Below are positions 24,312 to 35,480 of a DNA stretch of 64,000 nucleotides, piece by piece. Within the stretch, counting starts at the first letter, position 1. Every line of letters starts with the position of its first letter. Source of the DNA: Gigaspora margarita (taxonomy: Eukaryota; Glomeromycota; Glomeromycetes; Diversisporales; Gigasporaceae). The translations under genes and the position numbers were made by a program. The notes below the pieces were generated by a model. It did not search any database. It had not been told where the DNA came from and worked only from the letters and a program-made list of their open reading frames with translations. The stretch spans positions 1-64,000 of the forward strand of contig WTPW01002454.1 in assembly GCA_009809945.1 (NCBI GenBank), read 5' to 3'.

Positions 24312-24951
24312 TGTATAAATATATTTGAACTCAAACTATTTTGCAGACTTCATACCAGAACCATAATTGAGTATGAGTCTGATTAAGCAATTTCTCAAGA
24401 ATTACTAATCTAAATTGGCTAAGATCTTAATATGTTGTAGCTAAATATTATTTATATCTTCAGAAAATTTTTTATCTAGTATGGATTAGTAATTGTGAAA
24501 AAAATTCATAGCCAGAGATAGGGTTCCGAAGTTTGATCCGGGTTTAATTTGAGTTTGATCAAATCCCAAATCAAACCAAACTCAAACTATAAATTTTATA
24601 AAGTTTGAAATATCGAAATTCACTAATGCTTATTACTTAAATTTATTAATTTATGTAAAAAAGATTTACTAACTATAAATTTAAAATAAGCTATCTATAT
24701 TATTTACAATTCATATAATTTAGAAAAAATTGTTAAAAAATAAAAACAGAGAAAAGAGATCAATATTTATACTAGAATCAGAGAATGCATAACTATGAAT
24801 AAGATCGAATAAATATAATTAATATACACTAAAAAAATTTAAGGTGCAACTGGCTTCCATTTTTGTATATAAAAACATAAAATTTAGAGCCATAATTATA
24901 AAGAGTTAATTTTAAAAAATCAATGTTAATTCATGAAAAACATATGATATA
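24312..24951. other. no gene seen
   Basis: AT-rich. At about 24521 TAGGGTTCCGAAGTTTGATC resembles a hAT terminus, but no partner end was found. Confidence 0.35.
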
Positions 24952-25478
24952 TTAAGGGTAGGGGGTACATAGATCATTTTTATATAGTTTTATATGGTAT
25001 TTTGAAATTTTTATATAAAACTGATATATGCTACTAATAAAACTTTTTTAAATTACAACTAATTTTCATTAAAATTTTACAAAATATAAATAAAACAATT
25101 TATCTATTATGGTAAAATTTTGAACTATTATTATATTTTAAAAAAATATAGTTGTATATATCACAAAGTTTTTCTGGGTAAACCCAAATTTTTCTGGGGT
25201 TACACAAAGTCACCAATTCTGATTGGTCAATTTACGTATATTAATAAGTTAGTTTTATTACTAAATTTTAATACCCAATATTTAAAAATATATATTTTAC
25301 TGAGTTTTTAACCAATTTTAATAATTTTACTATTATTAGAATCAGAAAAACCTGCTCTACAAACCTGTCTTAAGTATTAAAATTAGTTTACTTAATATAA
25401 TTTTTCATAAAATTAATTATAAAAAAAATTTACCATTAAGTTTATATATAATTTTAAAATAGTACCCCCTATCCTTAA
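24952..25478. mobile_element. MITE with TTAA flanks, copy 1
   Basis: TTAAGGGTAGGGGGTACATA on the left and, complemented, TTAAGGATAGGGGGTACTAT on the right. A second family member lies at 27708-28083. TTAA at both ends of both copies fits piggyBac-type targets, though a palindromic TTAA cannot be told from an extended inverted repeat. It ends 16 bp from the stop codon of the next gene. Confidence 0.7.
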
Positions 25479-25494
25479 AGTGAGCTATTATTTT

Positions 25495-26487
25495 TTATCT
25501 ATCATATTCAGCTAAATAATTATTATCAACTTTTTTTAATTTACTTTTTTTTCCTTTTGTAGTTTTTTTTAGGGTTTTTTTTCTCTTTCTAGGCTGTAAT
25601 TCCTCTTGTTCTTCAATGTTTTGCAAATCTTCATCATAGGATAAATCTGTACCCTTTTCATTATCGCTGTCATTATCATCTTATACATAACCTTCAATGG
25701 TAGTATGATACTTTTTATTATTACAGGATGGACCAACTTCAACATCAGCATTAGTAGTATTTGCCAATTTTTCAACTAAACTATATTGATTTTGGGCTGT
25801 TTTTGTAATAGTAGAATCGATATCATTGTCAATAATATCAATTATTAATAGTGTATCTGCTACTTTTGAGTGAGAACTTTCAGATGCAGCAATATTGATG
25901 GTAGAAGTTCTTAGATAATCAATATTTGTTGCTTTAATTATTATCTTGCCAGATTTTGAAAACTTAAAAAGCCCTGTTATGAAATAATTGGAACATAATT
26001 TAATATATGAACCTAAATGGCTTAAATATTTAAATCTGGGCAAATTGAGAAGATAAATAATTGTCATGTCCATTTTAACATTAGGTGTACCGGTAACAGA
26101 ATTATACTGAACTGTTTTGACACCAAAATGAATAAAATTTTTGACATTCTTTGGCTCATGATTGATAGTCACAAAGTACATACAGTGAGGAATAGTTATG
26201 GGAACGTTACTCATATCAAATCCACAGTTGATATTGTCATTACAAACAATACTTGAGTACACAATAGTAAAACACAGTTCAGATTTTTCAATAATGTATT
26301 TACCCAAAATAAAAACTAAATCCCCATTTGAAAATGTCTGAGCTAGTTGATTAGTGGTAAAGAAATATTTGAATTTAAGAGTCTGAGTTATTTCTTTAGA
26401 AACCTTGTATTCGGCTAGTCCATTTGAGCATATGCAGTTATTTTATACAGAAATTATAGTAACAAGAAGCAAAACATGAAAAGTCAT
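25495..26487 (-). pseudogene. hypothetical protein gene with two in-frame stops
   Basis: From ATG at 26487 to TAA at 25495 there are 331 codons in one frame with no frameshift, broken only by TAA at 26443-26445 and TAA at 25681-25683. The first 14 residues (MTFHVLLLVTIISV) are hydrophobic. The main open part of about 250 residues contains LVFILGKYIIEKSELCF, IPHCMYFVTINHEPK, NFIHFGVKTVQYNSVTG, NVKMDMTIIYLL and SNYFITGLFKFSKSGKIIIK. The tail is acidic and then lysine-rich (RKRKKTLKKTTKGKK), like a nuclear localisation signal. I recall this protein style as recurrent among uncharacterised Rhizophagus proteins; no function is known to me. Either a recent pseudogene or two sequence errors. The second stop separates the tail; the 208-residue piece before it could still be expressed. 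Confidence 0.55.
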
Positions 26488-27276
26488 CTTAGGTTTTGAA
26501 TCGATTGTAATTTTTATTATAATAAAGAAATTAATTTACACTCTCAAAAGTCACATCTTTAAATAGAAAAATAATGCTTAAATTTTTTATATTGAAGTCT
26601 TTCTTTTGTACAATAACTCATTATATTAAATTATCTAATCTAAATCATTAACAAGATTAACTGACACAAGTACGTTAATGAATATGAATATAATTAACAC
26701 AAGTGATAATAGAAACACAATCTACTATATTATCTATTATATAATCTCTTATATAATCTAAAGAATTATCAGTAAGCATTTATCTATTTAAGTATATTTA
26801 TAGCTTAATATAAAGATTATTTTAAATTATCATTTATGCTCATATTGTTTTAAATTTATTTTTTTTATGAATAGTACAATTTTGGCACAAAAAAAAAATT
26901 CAATTTAGTAAATTTATTTATTATTTTGTACATTGCCATTTTAATTGCATAATACTGTATCAGTACATCAATTTGAATTTGACAGTTTACCACGTGCTAT
27001 CTTACAATTAAAATGCATTTACTGAATTCACAAACTTATGCTATGGTAGTGTATTACATGTTATACTATGATCTTATAAAACTTCAAAAATTCAAAAAAT
27101 CATCATAAAAACGTCGATTAAAGCGGAAACGTCAGATAAAGCGGAATGTTGAATAAAATAGAAACATCGAATAAAATAGTGTAAAATTTTTTTTTTAAGC
27201 TTTTTTTACATTTTGTGATATATATATTTATGATCTATACCAGATTATGAATCAAATGGGCTTAAGAAATTTTTTA

Positions 27277-27313
<37 letters not shown>

Positions 27314-27700
27314 CAGGCGAATTTTTGCAATAAGTGTGACATTTTAAAAAAAGCAATTGTTTTGGTTGTTACATTATAGCAATTTTACATTCTAATCAGC
27401 TAATATTGATTAGTAAATAGCTAACTGTCATGGCAAAAATCAGGTTCATTAATGCAAAAATTAAATACTAACATAAAAAAGGTAATTCAAAGGTGTACAT
27501 TTGAATATTTAACAACATAATTGGCAAAGTTCACAACAACTAATAAAATTTTATGATTACAAACAATAACTATTTAGATTATTGTAAAAAGTAGCATCGC
27601 ACAACCCCACACCCGTATAATGGGATAAAATTCAAGTCAGTAAAATTAGTAAATCAAAAACATGCTAAGCTGGAGTAATAGGCATCACCGTGGGAATAAA
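26488..27700. other. intergenic with short tandem repeat and poly(T)
   Basis: At 27108-27178 there are about four copies of an 18-20-bp unit close to AAACGTCGAATAAAGCGG. At about 27279-27308 there is a run of 30 T. No gene is seen. Confidence 0.5.
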
Positions 27701-27707
27701 CAGGATT

Positions 27708-28083
27708 TTAAGGGTAGGGTGAACATAGATCATTTTTAATAGTGATCACGTTGTGATCATATGAAATCAGGTGATTGACCAATCACGATTGTAAACAACA
27801 TAGATTCAACCAATCAAAATTAATCATTTTTGTGTAACTAAGGAAAATTTGAGCCAACTTAGGAAAACTTTACAACATATAGAAGTAAAATTTTTTCAAA
27901 TACTATATTTATAAAATTTGACTATTATAAAAAGAGTATTTTGTACTACATATTATAAAATTTTTGGCTAAATTAATAACAACTGTAAAAAGTTTTATTT
28001 GTAGCACATTTTTATTTTCTATATAAATCTCATTGTACCACTAAAATTATATGATAAATGATCTACATTCACCCTACCCTTAA
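27708..28083. mobile_element. MITE with TTAA flanks, copy 2
   Basis: TTAAGGGTAGGGTGAACATA at 27708 and, complemented from 28083, TTAAGGGTAGGGTGAATGTA. Inverted arms of about 27 bp. AT-rich interior, no coding content. Confidence 0.8.
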
Positions 28084-28810
28084 GAAGTAAGATTATTTTT
28101 AATGACCTTCTGCAAAAAGTAATATTAACCAAATATAGGATAAGTTGAGAATAACGGAGCAAATGCAATTCTATATCAATAATTACCAGTTTAACTCCAG
28201 ATTATTCCAACACAAGACATTATGTAATATTTATCGAATTGGCAAATTCTCAGTTTTTTTTTAAAGAAAAAGAAACTAGTTAATGTGATTTAATATACCA
28301 GCCTAGTTATAAAAGGTTACAAATTAGATGAATAATAAATAGTATATTAATCAAGCAGTAAACAGGAAAATAAATATTACTTCTACAATTGAACAGGATC
28401 GCACACCTGTGATTTAATATTTATTTGGAAGCACTTCAGCATACAATGCTGGATACTGGACTCTACTAGCTTGTTTCAGCATGATATATAACATACATCA
28501 GTGTATTCGGTATATAATTGATTTAACTATTTGTAGCATCAGCTGGTGGTTTCCACCCGCACACGCAGGTCAGCTGTCAATCCCGAGTTTTGTAGTCAAG
28601 TCATTGCTGCTTGGGATTGATGCTTAAGATTAGCTAGTGGTTTCCCACCTGCATAACACAGGCCATTTGTAGACATGTATTGTTGCAAAATAGCAGGTTT
28701 CAGTTGGGCAGAAAGGGCCAGGTGCGAATTTGCTTTCTTTCTGGGGCCACCGTGGTTCATCTAACTTCTGTGCATTTTTATACCTATAACAGATCTTTGT
28801 CATATTAGTA
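28084..28810. other. no gene seen
   Basis: Mixed sequence. A somewhat GC-richer patch at 28540-28760 with a repeated GCTRGTGGTTTCCCACCYGC motif is not coding in any convincing frame. Confidence 0.35.
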
Positions 28811-28811
28811 T

Positions 28812-29203
28812 TTATGTGAAATATCTGTATTAGGCAATTGATTAAATCACTCATCTTTTTCTGCGCTTTTCTTAATTTGGATCGTTATTGAACTAGTTTT
28901 CCCCGCTAGTATCTTGGTTTATTCCATGATTGTCACCACTTAGGGCCTCCTGTTTAACTCCCTTTTTGATCTGTTAACTTTGCTATCAACAATATTTTCA
29001 GTGAAATGCCTGGATTAGGCAATTGATTAAATCACTCATCTTTCCTTGTGCTTTCCTTAATTTGGATGGTTATTGAACTGGTTTTTCCCGCTGGTATCTT
29101 GGTTTTTTCGTGATTGTTGCCACTCGGGGCCTCCCTGTTTAGCTCTCTTTTTGATCTGTTGACTTTGCCGTTAACTTGAAAGAACAATATTTTCAGTTCA
29201 TAC
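28812..29203. repeat. tandem duplication, unit about 195 bp
   Basis: GGCAATTGATTAAATCACTC occurs at about 28832 and 29018. Both copies continue through TTGGTTT...TCGTGATTGTYRCCACT and GGGCCTCC...TTTTTGATCTGTT to CAATATTTTCAG. The copies are about 85-90% alike by eye. Nature unknown. Confidence 0.75.
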
Positions 29204-29374
29204 TGCATTTTTCATTACGCCAATAGAAAATTAAATGCCATTTAACATATCTGAAACATATGTGTAATTTCTAATTCATTTCAGGAAGTTATACTCTATT
29301 CTTAACATAGTAATTTTTATTTTTAAATAAAATGGCTTAACAAAGAAATTATCAATATTATACTGAAACTTAAA

Positions 29375-29800
29375 TTGCATAGAGTAATTATATAATTAAT
29401 ATATTGTTGCTATGCAAGTAACTATTATTGTAATAGTTTAAAATGGTTATTCGACCATGCAATGTACTTAAATGCATAGAGTAATTATATAATTAATATA
29501 TCATTACTATGCAAAGTGCATATTATTGTAATAGAAAATGGTTATTTGACCATGCAACGTCTAAAACAAAGTTTGTTTTGACCTAATTTTAAATTATACA
29601 CCCAACAACAGATGAAATAACCAGATATGCAAATACAGAAAACCCAAGGCTATACTAATTATTCCACACTATTCCTAATATAGGCAGAGGCAAACATCGA
29701 GTAATTATATTATTATTATATCGTTACTACGCAAAGTAGTATATTATTGTATAATATATTGTTTAAAATGGTTCTTTAGTTTATATTGTCCTAATTTAAA
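29375..29800. repeat. tandem repeats, unit about 94 bp
   Basis: GCATAGAGTAATTATATAAT heads two adjacent copies (about 29378 and 29473), each ending near AAATGGTTATTYGACCATGC. A third, more diverged copy starts near 29698. Flanking CCARTTATGCAAAATACAG / TATAGGCAGAG motifs also recur, so a larger unit may exist. Confidence 0.65.
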
Positions 29801-30188
29801 CATTCACGTGACCTCTATCGAAAAGCCCAGTTATGCAAAATACAGGAAATTATATTCATCATTGCACAACAATTCTGATATAGGCAGAGCCATACAAATA
29901 GATATGAATTCATGTGAAAAGTTCATCCAATCAGAATCAAAGGAGCTACACCACTTAACTTGCCTGTAAACCATACACTTCGTACGTACTCCGTTTCTGG
30001 TATACATAGAAATTTGCTATATTAAGATGTGATTAACGATTGGCAAATTCCAGAAAATCATATTTAATTTTTTCATTTTCAATTACATGGCTAAAACTTA
30101 TATTTTAACAAATCTCGTAAAAGCAAAAATTGCAATTAATTTCAATTATTACATCATTAAATGAATTCAATTTTTTAAATGTTAATTC
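29801..30188. other. no gene seen
   Basis: AT-rich, no recognised feature. Confidence 0.35.
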
Positions 30189-30688
30189 ATGATCCACCTA
30201 AGAACCAGTAAAATAACAGCAAATCATGGAGAAATTTACTATTGTTTTTTGCCTTTTTTGGAATCTGGAGTTTCCCAAAGGGAAAACGATTTTCTACTAA
30301 GTAAACATCTCTTTTAAATTAAGTAAAAGTTAGAGGAGAAAATTCCAGTCATAATGGCAGTTAAATCATTAAAATCAGTCCAGTGGATCACGAGATATGA
30401 GCATTTTTGTCTTTGCGACTATATGGTGTAAACAAAAAAGTAAACATATAATCGCGAAGACAAAAATGCTCATATCTTGCGATCCACTGGGCTGATTTTA
30501 ATAATTTAACTGCCATTATGACCGGAAATTCTCCTATACAACTTTTACTTAATTTAAAAAATATGTTTACTTAGTAGAAAATCGAGTTGTCCTTTGGGAA
30601 ATTCCAGATTCCAAAAAAGGCAAAAAATACATAGCAAACATATCTCCACTATTTGCTATATTATTTAACTGGTTCTTAGGTGGATCAT
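30189..30688. mobile_element. foldback MITE (500 bp), ATGATCCACCTAAGAACC ends
   Basis: Ends ATGATCCACCTAAGAACCAG and, complemented, ATGATCCACCTAAGAACCAG. The arms are complementary over almost their full 235 bp and meet near 30430. No coding content. Each arm contains the module shared with the elements at 23054-23905 and 61021-61605. Confidence 0.85.
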
Positions 30689-31192
30689 AAATTAATTTTA
30701 ATTTATCGCAATTTTTTATGCGTATAATACAATTTAATTGCAATTACTTGTTCGGTAGGCCTGCTTGCACACATACTAACACCCTTTAGCTTGTAACTAT
30801 CTTCTACTAATGGGGTTTTAATAGTAACTTTTGCACAACACATATGATCTTAATAGGTTTATTCTCTTTTTTGCTATATAGGTACTACGAAATTGCAGAC
30901 AGGATTTTTAAATACTTCATACTTTTAGTAAATTAATGTCAAAGTGAGGTTATTAATGTTAAAAATACTTATGTTATATTAAAAGCCTTCATAAATCAGC
31001 GAAGTGTTAAGATCTATTGCACTGCAAGTGTTATATATTTGTGGGCAAGATTCTTTTTAATTTTACTTTTTTTTATCTCGCTTTAAATTTACTCATTGCA
31101 TAATATTTAAATTTCTAAGCACGCACTATATCCCGTGAGTGTAGTTTCCTTTTTAGGAACCTCCTGAAAACGATGATTAGAAATGGTTAACC

Positions 31193-31461
31193 TATAGATG
31201 GCGGTGAAATTCATTTCTATTTTTTTAATTTCAATAATAATTTCAACAAAAATTTCAAAATTTTTAACATTTTTATAAATTAATTATAAACCACTATTGC
31301 ATTTGATTTAGTTTAGTTTTAGTTAATTTTTTATATAATTTAAATTAGTTTTTGATATTAAAAAATTAATTTCACCAATTTCACCAATTTTAATATCAAA
31401 TAATTTCATCAATTTCTACAAAAATTTTTCATTAAGAAAAGTAATTTCACCGTCATCTATA
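31193..31461. mobile_element. MITE, TATAGATGGCGGTGAAATT family, copy 1
   Basis: TATAGATGGCGGTGAAATTC at the left, and TATAGATGACGGTGAAATTA when the right end is complemented. Flanked by a perfect 8-bp direct repeat GGTTAACC (31185-31192 and 31462-31469); because that octamer is palindromic it could in principle be part of the inverted repeat. A second copy in opposite orientation is at 49712-49991. Confidence 0.8.
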
Positions 31462-31469
31462 GGTTAACC

Positions 31470-32530
31470 GTAAATCGAATTTTAATGAGTGTCGATCACT
31501 CAAATTTCATAGCACCTGATCTGCGTATCGACTGATATTAATCAATAGAAAAACGTCAGTTCATAATCAAAATATTTTGCGCAAAGAGGGCAAATATTAA
31601 TTGAGACTGGCGTCCGTATCTGCAATTCAAGTTGATATATAAATTAAAATAAGGTAATTAAAAAACATTTTATTAATAATATCATCATTTCCATAAATAA
31701 GGTTCTATGCACACTACACTAATATAAAGTTTTTTTTTTAATTTTTATCTAGCAACGAATTTTTTAGCGAAATTTTTCAGATCGGTTATGTTAGGATCCT
31801 AAATATATCGTGGCTTTGCGTTCACAGCCTTCAACAATAAAATGAACTTGATGATAATCCAGTATGCATTACGGTGTAACTGAAAATATACGTGGCAACT
31901 CCTTTCTATCGATACATATTTTCTATTCCTAGGTATACGTAGCACGATAAAAACAATATTTCTCAAACAAAACTATTTTAAGTTATTTACCGTATTTTAC
32001 CGAAAATAAATTTTTATAATTAACCATTTTATAATTATATCATTTTATATTTATTATAATAATTATAATATAAGCCTTTTAATTAGCGATACACTTCCAC
32101 CTGCGCAACGCAATCCAGTCATAAATATGAAGAATTCGAAAAAAAGTGTGGGATAGGTGCAAATATTATTACCTCTCATGTGGCGGGTGCATGCCATTTC
32201 ACAAATCTTCTGCCTTTTATCAGCATATCCCCTAATAATTATTGCCCGGAGCGAAGCGAAGGACTTATATTTCTATGCGCTTTTTGATAACCGAAATTAT
32301 GATATTGATGCATTCATAATTGAAATATCAAACCCGTAGGTTCGGCATTTTCCGCTTGTAATGCCCCTGAAAAATGTGTTCTACGGCATACGTATGTACG
32401 TACGTGACCAGAATTTTCAGGGCTTATCGTTATTGAACGCTTACTAAGATTCCGCGTTATGAGCTCCGGACTTATACCGGTTTCCGGTTATGTTAATGGT
32501 TATGTCATTAAATCAGTAACTCATTAATTG
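31470..32530. other. no gene seen
   Basis: Contains a GC-richer fragment at 32130-32440 (CCCGGAGCGAAGCGAAGGAC and a CATACGTATGTACGTACGTG tract) that looks like dispersed repeat sequence. No supported gene. Confidence 0.35.
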
Positions 32531-32730
32531 TGGCAGATTAAAATGAAATCCAGATTAAAATGAAATCATAGTATAAAATCTCGAAAACTAAATTTTTTTT
32601 GGGGTGCATTTTTAAGGGTTAGGGGTTAGGGTTAGGGTTTAGTTTTAAAAAAAGTTATAATAAACAAGTATTAGTGGGTTTTAGAAGGTTAGCAGAAAAT
32701 ATAGATTTCATTTTAAATTATGATCTGCGA
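32531..32730. mobile_element. MITE with telomere-like core, copy 1
   Basis: Left TGGCAGATTAAAATGAAATC; right, complemented, TCGCAGATCATAATTTAAAA then TGAAATC. The core holds AAGGGTTAGGGGTTAGGGTT then AGGGTTT, followed by GTATTAGTGGGTTTTAGAAG. The element at 55092-55322 shares this layout. Confidence 0.6.
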
Positions 32731-33212
32731 CTTATCTTTGATCCCCTTGCAGCATTATCATCTGGGAGTTGCATGTACTGTACGTACGTACATCAATTTG
32801 AAAAAAAAAATCACGAAAAAAAAAAACGATAAAATACGTTAACGTCTTTTTTAGGTTTGCAAAATGGATCAACTATGTATATCTTAAGAGTGATACCAGT
32901 TTTGATAACGTAAAACTCGAAATAACACCCATGCCTGCTATTTCGAGTTTTAACGGTAATCTTTTTTGGGGGGTTTTTTTTTATTTGACCAACATGAAAT
33001 ATATTCTTAATAATGTTAGTGAATGAATAATGTATTATAATTGGACCTTTTTTTTTAAAAAAAATTTTTTTTATAGATGATAATAGAAATAAAATTAGCG
33101 CCGAAAGCATATCATCTGTATGTCTAAAGTTTTAACGTTCAAATAGATGGAATAAATTAATAAAATTGCTCCTCGCTAATATCAATAGAATTTCTTTTTG
33201 AACACTGTATTT

Positions 33213-34002
33213 AAGCGCATTTTTTTTTTTTTTTTTTTAAACCCTAGTCGTATTGCTAGGGGCGCTGAGTGGCGCTTCTTTATTATGACCTTTTTGTTAT
33301 TAATTTTTACATTTTTATTTTTTATACATTTTTGTAATGATCTACATATATGTATCTATTTACTATTATCTACCGCGGCTAACCGGTACTAAGCCATCCT
33401 ATTTTGGTTTTATTGTCCCAACTGGTTTCAACCAGTTGGCCTATTTTACTATCGAGAGTTTCAACTATAGTTCTTGTATACCCATTTCGGGGTATCCGGC
33501 GATATTTTCCTTAGCGCCCGACCCAATTCGATTCTTCCAGAACTTTTTCGTCCCCGAGGTCACTTGCTCGCCCCGTTAGAGCAGACTACTCCATGTTCTA
33601 TCCAATCCGTCTTGAGCCGGTCATTCCTCCAACTTTAGCTTCCGACCTCGTCCGATTCATCCAGAATTTTTTCATCCCCAAGGCGGACAGCGGTACACCT
33701 CGTTAGAGCAGATTACTCCATATTCCGTCTGATTCGTATTTGGAACGGTCACCTTCTGTTTTTGGATAAGATCCGGTTTCTATTTCCAAACGGGGGATAC
33801 AACTGTACAACTATAAAGAACACAACTTGCTGTGGCTGAGCTGTCCAAACGTGGTCCTAGCATCCTAATTCAAGTCGTCCTTCACATGATCGTGTGTAGT
33901 TATTTTGCCGTTCATAAGACTTGAACTGGCGACCTTACGCTTGAAACAGTTAATGTCCTGGGAGCGCAACCACTACGCTATCGGCCCGCAGGACAAGCGC
34001 AT
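33213..34002. repeat. target site duplication AAGCGCAT around the SINE
   Basis: AAGCGCAT occurs at 33213-33220 directly before the poly(T) and again at 33995-34002 directly after the tRNA-like head. Confidence 0.85.
33221..33994 (-). mobile_element. tRNA-headed SINE, 774 bp, poly(A) tail
   Basis: On the minus strand the element starts with a tRNA-like head at 33994-33908. GGGCCGATAGCGTAGTGGTT is an A-box-like start, GCGCTCCC and a long middle follow, then AAGGTCGCCAGTTCAAGTCT as a B-box-like sequence. These are internal RNA polymerase III promoter parts. The body is GC-richer than its surroundings and contains an internal duplication of about 124 bp (33528-33610 and 33651-33735, each with GTTAGAGCAGAYTACTCCAT). 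The 3' end is a run of 18 A at 33238-33221. The perfect 8-bp duplication and intact tail indicate a recent LINE-driven insertion. The 80-codon plus-strand frame inside it is not considered a gene. Confidence 0.8.
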
Positions 34003-35131
34003 ACTTTCAAAAAATTTATTGATATAACTATAATTTTATCTACATTTTATACAAATTTACAAATAAATTTTAGTATAGTGCACAAAACATTGTTATTATT
34101 ATTATTATATTACCGTCATTATTATTATAATCATTATCAGTATTATAATCATTATCATTATTATTACAAAAATAATAAATTCAAAGAATTAGCATTTGAT
34201 ACGCATTCTTCATTTTAAAATTTAAGAGCGCATGACTTGCCTATTTATAGCATTAGCAGTTGGCTGAATAATATCGTTCTCATCAAGGAATCTTCAAGGA
34301 ATCTAATTGACATACTTGATCAAATGGTTCTTTATCGAATTCATTAAGAGAGGCTGACATATAAAAATCGGTTGAATAAGTATAAAATATAAAGATTTGA
34401 TTAATATGATCTTTGATTAATCATCAAGGAAATCCAAAGAGTATCATACTTAAGCTGTTTAAATATTTCAAATCTAAAGTGAATTCTGGATTTTAATTCA
34501 ATTAGAGACTCTGATTCTCAAATTTCAGCCAATAATTTTAGTCAATACAGGATTTATAATTCAAATCGAAACTCTGATTCTCAATGTCGGTTAATCATTC
34601 TTTAGTTACAACTATTAAATAGATCAAATAATCAAATTAATTTATGTAATTTTATTCAAGTAAACCTTTTTATTACAAGGAGATAGTTTTATAAACTACA
34701 ACTTACATGTCAATCATTCTAACATATTTTCATAATCAAAGTTTATCTGAAGAATTATTTTGAGAAATAGGTTGAAACATTACATCATGAAATAATCAGA
34801 ATTATAAATGTACTGTACATCCATATTTAACTTTATATTCAAGACAATATGTTAAAATTAACATCTTTAATATAAATACAATTACATTTAGTTACATTTT
34901 TGTAACTGAGATACATTTTAAACAAAGTATACAATTATTATATAACAATTTAATATATATATATATATATAGATTATATGTATGAAACAATTGCCTAGTT
35001 AGACTATACTTGCCACCCAAATCCCAAACTATTATAGCTTGAGTTGGTCTACGTCAAATCCCAAACTAATGTATTAAAGCATTATTATTAATTTTTATTT
35101 AAACAAATGAATGGTATAAATTTTTTATAGT
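34003..35131. other. no gene seen
   Basis: AT-rich with an ATT/ATC trinucleotide run (about 34090-34170) and a TA run near 34952-34972. Confidence 0.4.
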
Positions 35132-35340
35132 TACTGTATAGACGCGTAATAACGCGCAGATGCGCGTTATTTCAAGGCCTGCTCGTTATTTAGGAACGCA
35201 CATGCGCGACTATTATACTAATATTAGTGAATTTTTATTCTGGGACGCGCATGGGCGTTATTTTGAATCAAATATGTAAATTTCAAAAAATGGAATTTTC
35301 AAAATAACGCCCATGTGCGTTATTACGCGCCTATACAGTA
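35132..35340. mobile_element. MITE, TACTGTATAGRCGCGTAATA ends
   Basis: TACTGTATAGACGCGTAATA at 35132 and its near-complement ending at 35340. It is built of CpG-rich AACGCGCATGCGCGTTATT motifs, unusual in this AT-rich setting. The ends suggest a TA-target mariner type. Confidence 0.75.
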
Positions 35341-35480
35341 TATATAATTTGTAAACAATATATATGTTTTTTTTTGATTTAATTTTTTTTTTTATTAATC
35401 AACTGCTCTTTTGGGGTTGGGAATTTGTCCAGATTTGCCGACAAGTATAAGCCAACTTTAAAAGAAAAAAAAAAAACAAA

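Noticed and set aside
22530-24560. hAT pair with ends near 22540 and 24521
   Set aside because: Both have GGTTT-rich sequence, but orientation and flanks do not match as one element.
33337-33579. 80-codon plus-strand frame
   Set aside because: It lies within the SINE body, antisense to its tRNA-like head, and has no recognised domain.
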